DNA from: Cyanobacteriota bacterium SRBZ.bins.94.201705
Lineage (GTDB): Bacteria; Cyanobacteriota; Cyanobacteriia; Cyanobacteriales; Cyanobacteriaceae
DNA: 64,000 bases
Reading direction: 5' to 3'
Assembly (NCBI GenBank): GCA_030549855.1
Contig: JAUQQP010000044.1
Coordinates: forward strand, 246,196-310,195
The notes below the pieces were generated by a model, which did no database searches, was not told the DNA's origin, and saw only the letters and a list, made by a program, of their open reading frames with translations. The translations under genes were made by a program, and so were the position numbers. Positions within the stretch are counted from its first letter, which is position 1, and each line of letters starts with the position of its first letter. Positions 36,507 through 46,036 of this stretch are shown here, piece after piece.

Positions 36507-37937
36507 CTAGGATAGTGCCATCCAAAACAGTCCAATAAGAGTGAGACTCATCATCCCCAGGAGGTTTTCTAGGTTTTCCCAGGAGGTTGGCAGTTGTATT
36601 TCTTTCCCTCTTAACGATAGGGAAACCATTAAACCAGTGGCTGTAGGGATAAGGCTTTTGACTACCTTATCAAGGGTGTAGGCGGATGGGATGACAAAGC
36701 CGGAGATTATTGTCACTACTGTGAGGAGGGAGAAAGCTAGCCAGTGATTTAAATGAATGCCTGTCTTTTCCTCTTTGTGGGGTATGACTAGTATTTTGGC
36801 GAAGGCAATAACAGTAAAGAGGGTGGCAAGAGTAAGGGGTAGACTTTGCCAGGGTAAAAGTTGTTGGAAGGTGAGTGTTTTGGCTACAAAGCCGGCAAGT
36901 GGGGGTATTCCCATCAGGGATAAACTAGATACTGTCATCACCCACCACAGATGTCTATTAATTCCGGTTTGCCATAATTCTTTCAGATTGCGACTGGGGA
37001 GTTTGCCGGTTGTCAAAAATAAGGCAGCCTTTGCCAAACCGTGACTTAGGGCATAAAATCCCGCTACTTTTGGTGAAGCTATAATATAACCTAACTGGGA
37101 AAGGGTACTAAGGGCAAGGAGTCGTTTTATGTCTTTTGCCCATATTATTTGAATCCCTCCTAAGTATACAGCCGCCAGGGCAATGAATCTAATGATTACC
37201 TCTAAGTCTTCCCCTAGGCTAGCGAGACGAATAAGTGGGAAGACTCCCGCCTTGACTACAATTCCAGAAAGTAATGCGGATAGGGGTGTTTCTACGGAGG
37301 CATGGGTGAGGGGTAACCACAAGCCGGAGACAAATACGCCGCCTTTTACTGTTAATCCCAGTAGAATTAGGGCAATAGCTTCTGGGGGGGAATTAGCCAA
37401 TCCCTGGAAACTAAAACTATGGTTTGCCTTATATACCAACACCGCCCCTATGAGGTAGAATAACATGGACACATTGCTGACAAAAAGATACCGCAAGCCA
37501 ATCCAAATGCTGTGGCTGTTGCGGTTGTAGGTTATAAGGAGAAAGGCGGCGATACTCAATACCTCGATAGCCACATAAAAGGTTATAAAATCATAACTGA
37601 GAAAGGCACCATTGACACTAGCAAACAGAATCATCAGCTGGCTGTAAAAAAAGACACTCCTTCCCTCCTGCCAGCAGTAAATAAGAGTTGCCAGCGTCAC
37701 TAGACTGTTTGTCAACAAAAAGTAACCGGTGGTGGCATCCAGGTAGAGGGTAACGCCAAAATTGTTTTTCAGGGTTAAAAACACACTACTATCGTTTAGA
37801 ATCAGGTATAAAGGGAAACTAAGAGAAACAGACAACACCCCCACACAGATGAGACGATACCCTTTTGGCAGGAGGTAGACGAGGAAGCCTACCACAAAGG
37901 GCAAGGCTAAATGGATTAGAGTCGCGCTTTTAATCAT
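36507..37937 (-). CDS. MrpD/NdhD-like cation antiporter subunit
   Basis: A 476-residue membrane protein with about 13 helices of the NuoM/NuoN/MrpD superfamily. It has a Glu-containing helix (FYVAIEVLSIAAFLL) and a Lys-containing segment (TVKGGVFVSGLWLPLTHASVETPLSALLSGIVVKAG). The neighbour just upstream is MrpC/NuoK-like, and the pair resembles subunits D and C of Mrp Na+/H+ antiporters more than NDH-1. The other Mrp subunits (A, B, E, F, G) are not nearby. A role in Na+ or H+ balance is inferred from the family. Confidence 0.8.
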   Translation of the reverse strand: MIKSATLIHLALPFVVGFLVYLLPKGYRLICVGVLSVSLSFPLYLILNDSSVFLTLKNNFGVTLYLDATTGYFLLTNSLVTLATLIYCWQEGRSVFFYSQLMILFASVNGAFLSYDFITFYVAIEVLSIAAFLLITYNRNSHSIWIGLRYLFVSNVSMLFYLIGAVLVYKANHSFSFQGLANSPPEAIALILLGLTVKGGVFVSGLWLPLTHASVETPLSALLSGIVVKAGVFPLIRLASLGEDLEVIIRFIALAAVYLGGIQIIWAKDIKRLLALSTLSQLGYIIASPKVAGFYALSHGLAKAALFLTTGKLPSRNLKELWQTGINRHLWWVMTVSSLSLMGIPPLAGFVAKTLTFQQLLPWQSLPLTLATLFTVIAFAKILVIPHKEEKTGIHLNHWLAFSLLTVVTIISGFVIPSAYTLDKVVKSLIPTATGLMVSLSLRGKEIQLPTSWENLENLLGMMSLTLIGLFWMALS

Positions 37938-37942
37938 TTGCC

Positions 37943-38278
37943 CTACTGTCCTTCTATTTCCTCTACATCTAGGGTGGGGTTATCTACTGCTAATTTCATC
38001 GCCCCCACCAACATCAAAGCCTGGATGGAAAAGCCTATGACAATGGCTGTCAAAATCACAGCTTGAGGCACCGGGTCTGCATAGGCTAAACCCTGTTTGT
38101 TTTCCATCAAAATTGGTGTCAACACCCCCTTTCTTGCTGCTATTAGCACATAATATGCCACTACCCCTGTGCTCATCACATCCATACTCATTATTTTCAT
38201 CAATAGATTTCGTTTTAATACCATCCCCAGGAAACCTACAATTATCGTCAGTAGAATCAATGCTTCTAGGATTCTCAT
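37943..38278 (-). CDS. MrpC/NuoK-like antiporter subunit
   Basis: A 111-residue protein with three membrane helices, typical for MrpC and NuoK/NdhE. The segment GLAYADPVPQAVILTAIVIGFSIQALMLVGAMKL is characteristic of MrpC (DPLPQALVLTAIVI-type). GAGGGAG precedes the ATG. It ends 5 bp before the MrpD-like gene, so the two are co-transcribed. Confidence 0.85.
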   Translation of the reverse strand: MRILEALILLTIIVGFLGMVLKRNLLMKIMSMDVMSTGVVAYYVLIAARKGVLTPILMENKQGLAYADPVPQAVILTAIVIGFSIQALMLVGAMKLAVDNPTLDVEEIEGQ

Positions 38279-38405
38279 TTTCTCCCTCTATGGAACTCCG
38301 TCTATCATAACATATTTTTCGATAGTTTTTTATCTATATAACTCTTCTCTCTCGAAAAAAAATATTTTCTGTTAAAAAATGGGGCAAAAAATTTTGGAAA
38401 AACAC

Positions 38406-38434
38406 TTGACAAAAGAAGCTAAAAACAGTACTAT
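38406..38434 (+). promoter_or_regulatory. Strong-looking plus-strand promoter with no gene ahead
   Basis: TTGACA (38406-38411), a 17-bp spacer and TACTAT (38429-38434) match a sigma-70 promoter very well. Reading right, the transcript would start near 38441, hold only a 9-codon frame (ATG at 38440) and run antisense into the 3' end of the M16 peptidase gene. It may drive a small or antisense RNA. Confidence 0.45.
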
Positions 38435-38506
38435 TTTACATGTTAGAAAAGGACAGTGGGGTAATCTGACCAAAATTGGCCCAGAGGGGAGGGATTGGCG
38501 GTTTGT

Positions 38507-38531
38507 GGTGAAGATGGGGCTTATCTTCACC
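38507..38531. terminator. 9-bp perfect hairpin at the M16 gene end
   Basis: GGTGAAGAT (38507-38515) and ATCTTCACC (38523-38531) form a perfect 9-bp stem with a 7-nt loop. It overlaps the stop codon region of the M16 peptidase gene (minus strand). No T run follows on either strand, so it may protect an mRNA end or halt the antisense transcript rather than act as a classical terminator. Confidence 0.4.
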
Positions 38532-40074
38532 CGGGGGGATTGGCGGGGATAAGGCGGGCAATGACTCGGTTTTCGGGGGTGAAGACGAGGCGGGCAACTG
38601 TTTGAATGTCTTGAGGGGTAACGGCGGCGATTTTGTCCAGGGTGAAAAACAGGTTACGCCAGTCGCCGGTGATAGCCTCGTATTTGGCCAAAAGTCTGGC
38701 CATTCCCATGTTGGAATCAAGTGTGCGGAGAAGACTTGCTTTGGCTTGGGTTTTGACTTTTGCTAATTCTTCCGATGACACCAATTGGTGGGTTAACCTA
38801 TTAATTTCCTCATGGAGGGATGTTTCTAGGGTGGCGAGGGGGGTGTTAGGGGTGGGGATGGCGTAGAATACCATTAGGTTTGGGTATTTCTCTCCAGGAA
38901 AGCCGGTAAAGGCGGAGACAGAAAGGGCTATTTTTTGTTTCTCCACTAGGGATTGATACAATCGAGAGGTACGCCCATCTGCTAGAATTGAGCCTATTAG
39001 GTCACATATTATGTAGTCGGGATGATTGATGTCGGGGATATGGTAGCCTTCTAAATACAGTGGCTGAGAGGGGTATTGTATAGTTATTTCCCTAGTGCTA
39101 GTTTGTGGTGGCTCGTTTATCATAGGTGGAGTTGATTTGTTACCCGGTGGGAAACGTCCAAAGTATTTCCTTGCCAGTCTTTTTACTTCCTCCGCTTCTA
39201 CGTCTCCTACTATAGCTATTGTTATGTTTTTGCCACCATAGTATTTTTCAAAGAAATCCTGAACATTTTGCCTTGTCAAGTTGCTGATGTCTTCCTGGTA
39301 GCCAATTACAGGGCGTTTGTAGGGGTGGGAAACAAAGGCAACGTCTAAAAATGCTTCTAGTAGTTTGCCTATGGGGGAGTTATCAACTCTTAGTTTCCTC
39401 TCCTCTAAAATTACCTGTCTTTCTTCATAGAATTCTCGGAAAACCGGGTGTAAGAAACGCTCTGATTCTAAATACATCCAAAGTTCTAATTTGTTGGCGG
39501 GGAAATTATAGTAGTAAATAGTAGCATCAGCAGAGGTAGTAGCATTCAACCCCACCCCTCCTTCTAATTCTACTATTTGCCCAAACTCATTCTGTTTTAC
39601 CAGTTGGTGTGCCTGGCTATTTAGTTGTTCAAATTCCGCTTCCAACTGTCTTACTTTTTCCAGGTTATTTTCCCTTTTTGCCTGTTTTATTTCCTCAAAC
39701 AATCTGTCCAATTCCTTAAATATCTTTTTCTCCTTCTGATAGTCAAATGTGCCTATTTCTTCTGTGCCTTTAAAGGCTAGATGTTCGAGGAAATGGGCGA
39801 CTCCCGTTTGGCCTTTTGGCTCATTTACCGCCCCTACATCCACATAGGTTACAAAAGAAATAACGGGGGCGCGGTAATTTTTTAACACTATAAACTTGAT
39901 TCCGTTGTCAAGGGTAAACTCGGTTATATTTTCCTTTACTCTTTCTAGATAGGGCAAAATTGACTGACTAATTGACTGATTATATGCCAGGGCTTCCAGG
40001 GAGTTAAAATTCCAGCATATACCCAAAATAAAGAGAAATGATACCAGGAAAAAAGCTACTATTTTCTTGAGCAT
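38527..40074 (-). CDS. M16 (pitrilysin) family zinc peptidase
   Basis: A 515-residue secreted or membrane-anchored metallopeptidase. A hydrophobic signal segment (LKKIVAFFLVSFLFILGIC) opens the protein. The inverted zinc motif HFLEH lies in GVAHFLEHLAFKG, and a downstream Glu in the EERQVILEER region fits the third ligand. A charged coiled insert at about 120-150 separates the motif from the usual downstream helix. Catalytic residues are intact, so this is an active-type subunit; many cyanobacteria pair it with an inactive partner, and none is adjacent here. It starts 14 bp after the bilin lyase gene on the same strand. Confidence 0.92.
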   Translation of the reverse strand: MLKKIVAFFLVSFLFILGICWNFNSLEALAYNQSISQSILPYLERVKENITEFTLDNGIKFIVLKNYRAPVISFVTYVDVGAVNEPKGQTGVAHFLEHLAFKGTEEIGTFDYQKEKKIFKELDRLFEEIKQAKRENNLEKVRQLEAEFEQLNSQAHQLVKQNEFGQIVELEGGVGLNATTSADATIYYYNFPANKLELWMYLESERFLHPVFREFYEERQVILEERKLRVDNSPIGKLLEAFLDVAFVSHPYKRPVIGYQEDISNLTRQNVQDFFEKYYGGKNITIAIVGDVEAEEVKRLARKYFGRFPPGNKSTPPMINEPPQTSTREITIQYPSQPLYLEGYHIPDINHPDYIICDLIGSILADGRTSRLYQSLVEKQKIALSVSAFTGFPGEKYPNLMVFYAIPTPNTPLATLETSLHEEINRLTHQLVSSEELAKVKTQAKASLLRTLDSNMGMARLLAKYEAITGDWRNLFFTLDKIAAVTPQDIQTVARLVFTPENRVIARLIPANPPG

Positions 40075-40088
40075 CTGTGGGGGAATAA

Positions 40089-40607
40089 CTAGTTTTTTAC
40101 TATCCTTCTAATTTCGGAATAAAAACAGGTTTGTCTTACCATATTGTCTTGTTTTAGCACAGTATTTCTAAGGCGAAGGTTATCACTGGCAAAGACTATT
40201 CTTTCCTCCAAGGATTGACTGTCATTGTTGATTCTTAAAGTAAGGGATTCATCTTCTGCTAAAATGTAGGTGCCTTTGACGATTTGTTGTGGATTAATAA
40301 CCCTTACTACTGTACCCTGATTGAGGTGATTTTCGTCGCGGAAAAATAATAGTAGAGTCTCTCCTTTTTGTTTAGGCTTACCCCAGTCGGGGGAGTTATC
40401 CCACTGGGAGAGGATGCCTGTCAGAAACAAATCAAAATTGAGATTATGAGACTGAGACAGGGAAGAGACACGACTGTCTTCCACAGAAACGGGGGTAAGG
40501 GTAATATTGGCTTTGCTGTTGTCTACCTTGTTTTCCGGAAGATGATACATGGTGCGTTGGGAAAACCAATCACCCAGGAATTTGTCGAGAAAGGTATGAA
40601 TATCCAT
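40089..40607 (-). CDS. Phycobiliprotein lyase, CpcS/CpeS family
   Basis: A 172-residue lipocalin-like chromophore lyase that attaches phycobilin to a Cys of phycobiliproteins (usually Cys84 of beta subunits or of allophycocyanin). The family signature FLGDWFSQRTMYHL is present near the N-terminus, together with DWGKPKQKGETLLLFF and the final RQTCFYSEIRRI strand. ATG 40607 gives the normal family start and length; an in-frame extension to 40676 does not. Whether it is CpcS, CpcU or CpeS cannot be settled by eye. It is followed by the M16 peptidase gene. Confidence 0.87.
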   Translation of the reverse strand: MDIHTFLDKFLGDWFSQRTMYHLPENKVDNSKANITLTPVSVEDSRVSSLSQSHNLNFDLFLTGILSQWDNSPDWGKPKQKGETLLLFFRDENHLNQGTVVRVINPQQIVKGTYILAEDESLTLRINNDSQSLEERIVFASDNLRLRNTVLKQDNMVRQTCFYSEIRRIVKN

Positions 40608-40721
40608 TGTCTTGTTATGATGAGTGACAACAACAACCCTATAGATTATAGGACATTCGGGGATACAAAGGTGCAAGAGAAACAGGGTAGAGGTGTGGAG
40701 AGGGTAATACTGTATGCCCCA

Positions 40722-42083
40722 CTAGGGATTTATGGCGACACGGCTGGGGGGTGTAAGAGGCAGTCCATGGGCAGAAATAAAATCCTCCAGATGACTCAAG
40801 GCGCGATGGGCATAGGCGCGATAACGCTGGGGCTTGGAGCGGATTTTTGTGTCAAGAGGTGGTAGAATACCAAAATTGGGGGGCATAGGCTGAAAATGTC
40901 TACTATCGGCTGTGGTAATATAATCAATAAGGGCTCCCAGCATGGTAGTCTTGGGGAAGACTAAGGGAGGCAGACTGCGCATTATCCTAGCAGCATTTGT
41001 GCCTGCCAGCCATCCCCCCGCCACTGCCGCAGTGTAACCCTCGGTGCCTACCAGCTGCCCACAGGCGAAGAGGGTATGCCTACGCTTGAATTGTAGGGTG
41101 GGTAAGAGCAATTTTGGGGCATTGAGGAAGATATTTTTGTGCATCACCCCAAAACGGACAAACTCAGCGTTTTCCAAGCCTGGGATTAAGCGAAATACCC
41201 GTTTTTGTTCCCCCCAACGTAAATTGGTTTGAAATCCTACCATATTCCACAATTGCCCCTCTTTGTCTTCCGGTCTAAGTTGTACTACCGCATAATACTT
41301 CTTGTGGGGGAAGCGGGGGTCAACTAGGCCAACGGGTTTGAGTGGGCCAAAACGCATTGTATCTTCGCCTCTTCGGGCTAATTCTTCAATAGGCAGACAA
41401 GCCTCAAAAAAGGTAGCATTTTCTCGCTCAAAGTCTTTTAATTCTGCCTGTTGGGCATTGCACAATTCTCGCCAAAACAGGAGATATTGTTCCCTATCCA
41501 TGGGACAATTGAGATAGGCGGCTTCTCCCCTGCCATACCTGGAGGCTAAAAAGGCAATGTCCTTATTGATGGACTCTCCTAGTATAATAGGGCTAGCGGC
41601 GTCAAAGAAGTTTAAATACTCCATGCCGGTGAATTTTTGTAACTCCCTGGCGAGGGTATTTGCCGTGAGGGGGCCTGTTGCCAATACTACAACCCCGTTA
41701 CTAGGTATAGTCTTCACCTCCTCCCGTTTAAGGGTAATAAGGGGGTGACTGGCAATAGTTTCCGTCAACTCCTTGCTAAACATCACCCTGTCTACTGCCA
41801 ACGCCCCTCCTGCCGGCACCCTATTTTTGTCAGCTACTTGTATTACTATCGACCCTAACCTTCGCAGTTCTTCATGTAGTAAACCAGAAGCACGGTCAAG
41901 AGATTCTGCCCCAAAGGAGTTGCTACACACCAACTCTGCCAAATCGCCACTGTGATGAGCGGGGGTTTGTGTTACCGGGCGCATTTCATAAAGAGTTACG
42001 GGTATACCCGCCCTTGCGATTTGCCAGGCGGCTTCTGTGCCAGCCAACCCGCCGCCAATCACAGTAATTGACTCGCCACTCAT
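40722..42083 (-). CDS. trmFO: tRNA m5U54 methyltransferase TrmFO
   Basis: A 453-residue folate- and FAD-dependent enzyme that makes ribothymidine at position 54 of tRNA. The FAD-binding motif [13 protein letters not shown] opens the protein, and the family block [26 protein letters not shown] follows. The C-terminal part has the second nucleotide-binding landmark [20 protein letters not shown]. The length is as expected. It lies 6 bp downstream of the response regulator gene. Confidence 0.96.
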   Translation of the reverse strand: MSGESITVIGGGLAGTEAAWQIARAGIPVTLYEMRPVTQTPAHHSGDLAELVCSNSFGAESLDRASGLLHEELRRLGSIVIQVADKNRVPAGGALAVDRVMFSKELTETIASHPLITLKREEVKTIPSNGVVVLATGPLTANTLARELQKFTGMEYLNFFDAASPIILGESINKDIAFLASRYGRGEAAYLNCPMDREQYLLFWRELCNAQQAELKDFERENATFFEACLPIEELARRGEDTMRFGPLKPVGLVDPRFPHKKYYAVVQLRPEDKEGQLWNMVGFQTNLRWGEQKRVFRLIPGLENAEFVRFGVMHKNIFLNAPKLLLPTLQFKRRHTLFACGQLVGTEGYTAAVAGGWLAGTNAARIMRSLPPLVFPKTTMLGALIDYITTADSRHFQPMPPNFGILPPLDTKIRSKPQRYRAYAHRALSHLEDFISAHGLPLTPPSRVAINP

Positions 42084-42089
42084 CTTTTG

Positions 42090-42467
42090 TTATACTTGGT
42101 TGGTTTGTTTTAGTAGGTACTTGATTGTTTTCAACAGGTCCATGGTTTTAAAGGGTTTTACTATATAGGCATCTGCCCCTTGTTTTGTTGCCCAGTGGAT
42201 GTCAAACTCCTCCCCTTTTGTAGAGCATATTATTACTGGTATATTCTCCGTCTTTGGATTACTTTTGATCCACCGGCATAATTCATAGCCATTCATTTCT
42301 GGCATCACCACGTCTGTGATTATAAGATTGAATTTCTCCTTCTCGATTAGCTGAGTTGCCTCCACTCCGTTGGACGCCTCTACCACCTGGATATTGTACT
42401 GTTTGAGGGCCTCACTAATTACTTCTCTTGGGGTGTGATTATCGTCGACTACGAGGATTTTAATCAT
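42090..42467 (-). CDS. Single-domain response regulator
   Basis: A 125-residue CheY-like receiver with no output domain. The acidic pair is VVDDN at the start, the phosphorylated Asp lies in LIITDVVMPEMNG, a Thr/Ser switch in ICSTKG, and the conserved Lys in IVKPF. The wording resembles PilH/PixH-type receivers that act in phototaxis or pilus control, but the partner kinase is not in the window. ATG 42467 gives the family start; the open frame extends further upstream only through unrelated sequence. Confidence 0.9.
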   Translation of the reverse strand: MIKILVVDDNHTPREVISEALKQYNIQVVEASNGVEATQLIEKEKFNLIITDVVMPEMNGYELCRWIKSNPKTENIPVIICSTKGEEFDIHWATKQGADAYIVKPFKTMDLLKTIKYLLKQTNQV

Positions 42468-42540
42468 GACGGGATTAGAAATAATGCAGGAACTGGGGGA
42501 GTAAGAGTCGAAGACAAATGGCACACATTTCGGGCTATAA

Positions 42541-43530
42541 CTAGTATACCCCAAAATGCTGAAAAGTTTTCTGTTGTTCTAAGTTTTCTTGCGGATAAAC
42601 CCCTAGGGAGTCGTACACTACAATTTCTGGCTGGGAGGTAATTTCACCGATAATCTGACAATCCCCCCCGAATCTTTGTTGAAGGGAGGTGGCTTTTTCT
42701 GGTTCTAAACACAATACTAACTCAAAGTCCTCGCCGCCGTAAAGTACCCATTCAAAGGCGGTTTCACTGTCGGTAAGCTGGAGGAGACAGTTATCCACAT
42801 TAATTCTTCTTCGGTCTATTCTAGCACCCACGCCACTGCTGCGACAGATTTGGATTATAGCATCTGCCAGGCCATCACTGGTATCCATACCGGCAATGCG
42901 GTGATGGGGGAATTGACTGTTTATGTATTCAATCACATCCAGACGGGGGTAGGGGGTGGCATGGGCGGCAATCAGTTTTTTCCTGGTGGTGGATGGTATG
43001 TTATCATAGTCCCCGGTTAGCAGTGCCAATCCCCCCCTAGACAAGCCGTGGTTGCCGGTGACTAGGATTAAATCTCCTACTCTAGCCTGGTGGCGATAGA
43101 TGATCTGTCCGGGGTTAACCTCTCCTACAATGGTGATGGCAATGGTATTGGTTTGAGACCTTGTTACATCACCTCCTACAATTTTACAGGAGTAGTTAGC
43201 AAAAAGATTACTCATCCCCTCATATAGTCTTTCCACCCAGGCTACTTCTGTCTCCCCTCTCAAGGATAATCCCACCGTGGCATATAAAGGCTTTCCTCCC
43301 ATGGCGGCTATGTCTGAGAGATTAGTTGTTGCCGCGCGATGCCCAATTTCTTGTGGTTTTAGGGTTTTGCTGGAAAAATGAACATCCTCCACCAACAAAT
43401 CCGTGGAAACTATTAGTTGTTTTCCCTCACTTACTGACAGTATAGCCCCATCATCCCCATTTTTCTCCCTGTCGCAGTAGGCAAAAAGTATTTTTAGTAA
43501 TCCTTGTTCCCCTATATCTTTTATTTGCAT
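42541..43530 (-). CDS. thiL: Thiamine-monophosphate kinase
   Basis: A 329-residue kinase that makes thiamine diphosphate, the last step of the pathway. Landmarks are GDDGAIL, STDLLVEDVHF, RAATTNLSDIAAMGG, IVGGDVTRS and the late GMDTSDGLADA and YGGEDFEL blocks. The length is normal. It starts 1 bp after the ycf37 stop codon, so the two are translationally close. Confidence 0.96.
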   Translation of the reverse strand: MQIKDIGEQGLLKILFAYCDREKNGDDGAILSVSEGKQLIVSTDLLVEDVHFSSKTLKPQEIGHRAATTNLSDIAAMGGKPLYATVGLSLRGETEVAWVERLYEGMSNLFANYSCKIVGGDVTRSQTNTIAITIVGEVNPGQIIYRHQARVGDLILVTGNHGLSRGGLALLTGDYDNIPSTTRKKLIAAHATPYPRLDVIEYINSQFPHHRIAGMDTSDGLADAIIQICRSSGVGARIDRRRINVDNCLLQLTDSETAFEWVLYGGEDFELVLCLEPEKATSLQQRFGGDCQIIGEITSQPEIVVYDSLGVYPQENLEQQKTFQHFGVY

Positions 43531-43531
43531 A

Positions 43532-44065
43532 CTAACTGGTTACTAGTCTTTTTTCCAGGGATTCGATTTTTTTCAAAGCTACTGGATTTTGTGGGTCATA
43601 TTCCAAGCATTTTTTATAAGTTTCTATAGCCAGTTTAGTCATTTGTTTTTTTTCATAGGCGTTGGCTAAGTTGTTAATAGCAATGGTATAGGCAGGGAAA
43701 AGTTTTAGGGCTTCCTTGTAGTGGCGAATAGCCATGTCATATTGTTCCTGGGCAAAATAGGCGTATCCAAGGGCATTGTAAATTAGGGCTACGTTTTCTG
43801 GCTCAACTTTTTCGTTTTCCGCTTTTTTCAGGGCCTTTTGTAATAGTTGTACTGCCTGAAAGAACAGTTTTTTATCTAGGTATAAACTGGCTAATTCGTA
43901 ATATTCTTTTGCTGGGCCATCTTCCTTTTTTAGTTTATTTTCAAGTTGGAAAAGACGAGACTCAATCCTCCTGGCTTTAATTATCTGTCGAAAGAGAATA
44001 ACAGCTACGGTGGAGAGAAATACAAGCAGGAGGGAAAGGTATATGATAGGCAGATAATCTTCCAT
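43532..44065 (-). CDS. ycf37: Ycf37-like photosystem I assembly protein
   Basis: A 177-residue protein with one N-terminal membrane helix (about 7-28) followed by a charged linker and three TPR motifs (ALGYAYFAQEQYDMAIRHYKEAL and neighbours). Order, length and wording match Ycf37, which assists assembly or stability of photosystem I trimers in the thylakoid. It heads a minus-strand run with thiL. The metallophosphoesterase gene diverges from it. Confidence 0.82.
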   Translation of the reverse strand: MEDYLPIIYLSLLLVFLSTVAVILFRQIIKARRIESRLFQLENKLKKEDGPAKEYYELASLYLDKKLFFQAVQLLQKALKKAENEKVEPENVALIYNALGYAYFAQEQYDMAIRHYKEALKLFPAYTIAINNLANAYEKKQMTKLAIETYKKCLEYDPQNPVALKKIESLEKRLVTS

Positions 44066-44155
44066 AATACTAGTTGAATTTATAAGGGAATCTGATTTGG
44101 TTCTAACAGCTTTGTTATCTTAGCACATCCCGAGAAGAGAGGAAGAGATGGTAGA

Positions 44156-45109
44156 ATGACAGGGAGTGTGGGTGTAACCGTCATGAAGGAGAAGAGGATA
44201 AAGATAGCAGTAGTAGGAGATGTGCATCAACTCTGGAATGACTACGATTCAGAGGCATTGGAGTTTTTGGGGATAGATTTGGTGTTGTTTGTGGGGGATT
44301 TTGGCAATGAAGATGTGGAGGTGGTGAGAAAAATCGCTGAATTACCCTTGCCAAAGGCAGCCATTTGTGGCAATCATGACGCCTGGTATACAGCAACAGA
44401 ATGGGGGAGGAAAAAGTGTCCCTATGACCGTAATTTAGAAGATAGGGTACAAGTGCAATTAGACTTGTTAGGAGACTGTCATGTGGGTTATGGTTTCCTA
44501 GACTTGCCTCAGTTTAGTCTAACAATAGTAGGGAGTCGCCCTTTTAGTTGGGGTGGGGGGGAATGGAAGTGTGAAGAATTCTACCGCCAACGTTATGGGG
44601 TGAATAACTTTAGGGAGTCGGTAGCTAAAATTCTAGAATCTGTGTCCCGGGCGAGATTCAATGATATTATCTTTATAGGGCACAATGGACCTTTTGGCCT
44701 GGGAGACAAACCAGAAGACAGTTGTGGTAGAGACTGGCAACCAGTGGGGGGGGATTTTGGTGACCCAGACTTTCAGCAGGCTATTATCCTTAGCAAGAGA
44801 ATGGGTAAAGTAGTGCCTTTAGTAGCCTTTGGGCATATGCATCACACCCTCCGACATACCAAGGAAAAATTTCGCACTATTGTCAATATAGACCAAGAGG
44901 GCACTGTTTATCTTAACGCCGCTGTCACCCCCCGCATCCAGGAGGGAATCCATAAATTTTCTGTGGTGCACATTGTCAATGGCAAAGTAGAGGAAATAAA
45001 TCTGATAGGCATTAGCGAGACTATGGAAATCATCGAAAAACGAAATATATATCACATCTTTTCGCCACCTCCACCCCGGAATATGTCTATGGCAGACTCG
45101 TGCCTTTAA
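44156..45109 (+). CDS. Metallophosphoesterase (TIGR04168-like)
   Basis: A 317-residue calcineurin-like phosphoesterase. Metal-binding motifs are GDVHQLW, GDFGNED, GNHDAW, FIGHNGP and FGHMHH in the right order. The architecture fits the cyanobacterial/plant family TIGR04168, whose substrate is unknown to me. The start is uncertain: ATG 44156 has GAGGAAGAG upstream, while ATG 44183 (KEKRIKIAVVGDVH) fits the conserved start better. Confidence 0.85.
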   Translation: MTGSVGVTVMKEKRIKIAVVGDVHQLWNDYDSEALEFLGIDLVLFVGDFGNEDVEVVRKIAELPLPKAAICGNHDAWYTATEWGRKKCPYDRNLEDRVQVQLDLLGDCHVGYGFLDLPQFSLTIVGSRPFSWGGGEWKCEEFYRQRYGVNNFRESVAKILESVSRARFNDIIFIGHNGPFGLGDKPEDSCGRDWQPVGGDFGDPDFQQAIILSKRMGKVVPLVAFGHMHHTLRHTKEKFRTIVNIDQEGTVYLNAAVTPRIQEGIHKFSVVHIVNGKVEEINLIGISETMEIIEKRNIYHIFSPPPPRNMSMADSCL

Positions 45110-45156
45110 ATCCTTTTTCCCCTCAATTGTCTGCCTCCAATTTTTCAGATTATTCC

Positions 45157-45185
45157 TTGTTTTTTTTGCATGTATTTGTTACAAT
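45157..45185 (+). promoter_or_regulatory. Candidate promoter of rpsD
   Basis: TTGTTT (45157-45162), a 17-bp spacer and TACAAT (45180-45185). It would give an rpsD leader of about 160 nt, long enough for the autogenous S4 control known in other bacteria, although no S4-binding structure was recognised. Confidence 0.45.
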
Positions 45186-45351
45186 AGTGTAGGGCTTTTT
45201 TTTCTCTCAAATAGTGGCATTAGGCGTCAATTTTATAATTCTGGTGTCCAGGGGAGTGGGGAATTGAGAAAAAGGGGGCTTTTGCTGTAAAATGGTGTAT
45301 TTGGGTCTAAAAGTCAAAAGCGAGAAGTGAGATAAGGAGAGAAATACAAGT

Positions 45352-45960
45352 ATGGCACGATATACCGGCCCTCGTTTAAGAATAGTACGTCGTCTGGGGG
45401 ATTTGCCTGGCTTGACGAGAAAGACTCCCCGTCGTCAATATCCCCCTGGGCAACATGGACAAACTCGTCGCAAACGCTCAGAATATGCCATCCGTCTGGA
45501 AGAGAAGCAAAAACTACGTTATAACTACGGGGTCAGTGAAAGACAGTTGATTCGTTATGTAAGACAAGCTCGTCGTGTTACAGGTTCGACGGGTTTAGCC
45601 TTGCTCCGACTGCTTGAAATGCGTTTGGACAACACTGTATTTAGACTGGGGATGGCACCAACAATACCGGCGGCACGTCAGTTGGTAAACCACGGGCATA
45701 TAATGGTAAACGGGAAGGTGGTGAATATTCCCAGTTACCAGTGTAAACCAGGAGATGTAATTAGTGTTAGACCTAGAGAAAAATCCATTAACCTGGTGAA
45801 AACCAATCTGTTAAACCCGGGGTTAGCTAATATCCCCAGCCACTTGGAATTCGATAAGGAGAAACTGGTGGGCAAAGTCAATGGTTTAATTGAAAGGGAA
45901 TGGGTGGCACTCAATGTGAATGAGCTACTGGTAATCGAGTACTACTCTCGTAAAGCCTAA
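45352..45960 (+). CDS. rpsD: Ribosomal protein uS4
   Basis: A 202-residue small-subunit protein that nucleates 30S assembly. It has [22 protein letters not shown] at the start (given in part), QYPPGQHG, the S4 RNA-binding domain [20 protein letters not shown] with [10 protein letters not shown], and the tail VIEYYSRKA. The N-terminal Cys cluster is absent, the common cyanobacterial and plastid form. It stands alone, as in other cyanobacteria, with AAGGAGA upstream. Confidence 0.97.
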   Translation: MARYTGPRLRIVRRLGDLPGLTRKTPRRQYPPGQHGQTRRKRSEYAIRLEEKQKLRYNYGVSERQLIRYVRQARRVTGSTGLALLRLLEMRLDNTVFRLGMAPTIPAARQLVNHGHIMVNGKVVNIPSYQCKPGDVISVRPREKSINLVKTNLLNPGLANIPSHLEFDKEKLVGKVNGLIEREWVALNVNELLVIEYYSRKA

Positions 45961-46036
45961 CGGCAGGAAGGGGAAGGCAAAGGGATTTTACCACCAGGTT
46001 ATCTTTATCCTTATTCCTTGTCTTCCTTTTTTCTTA

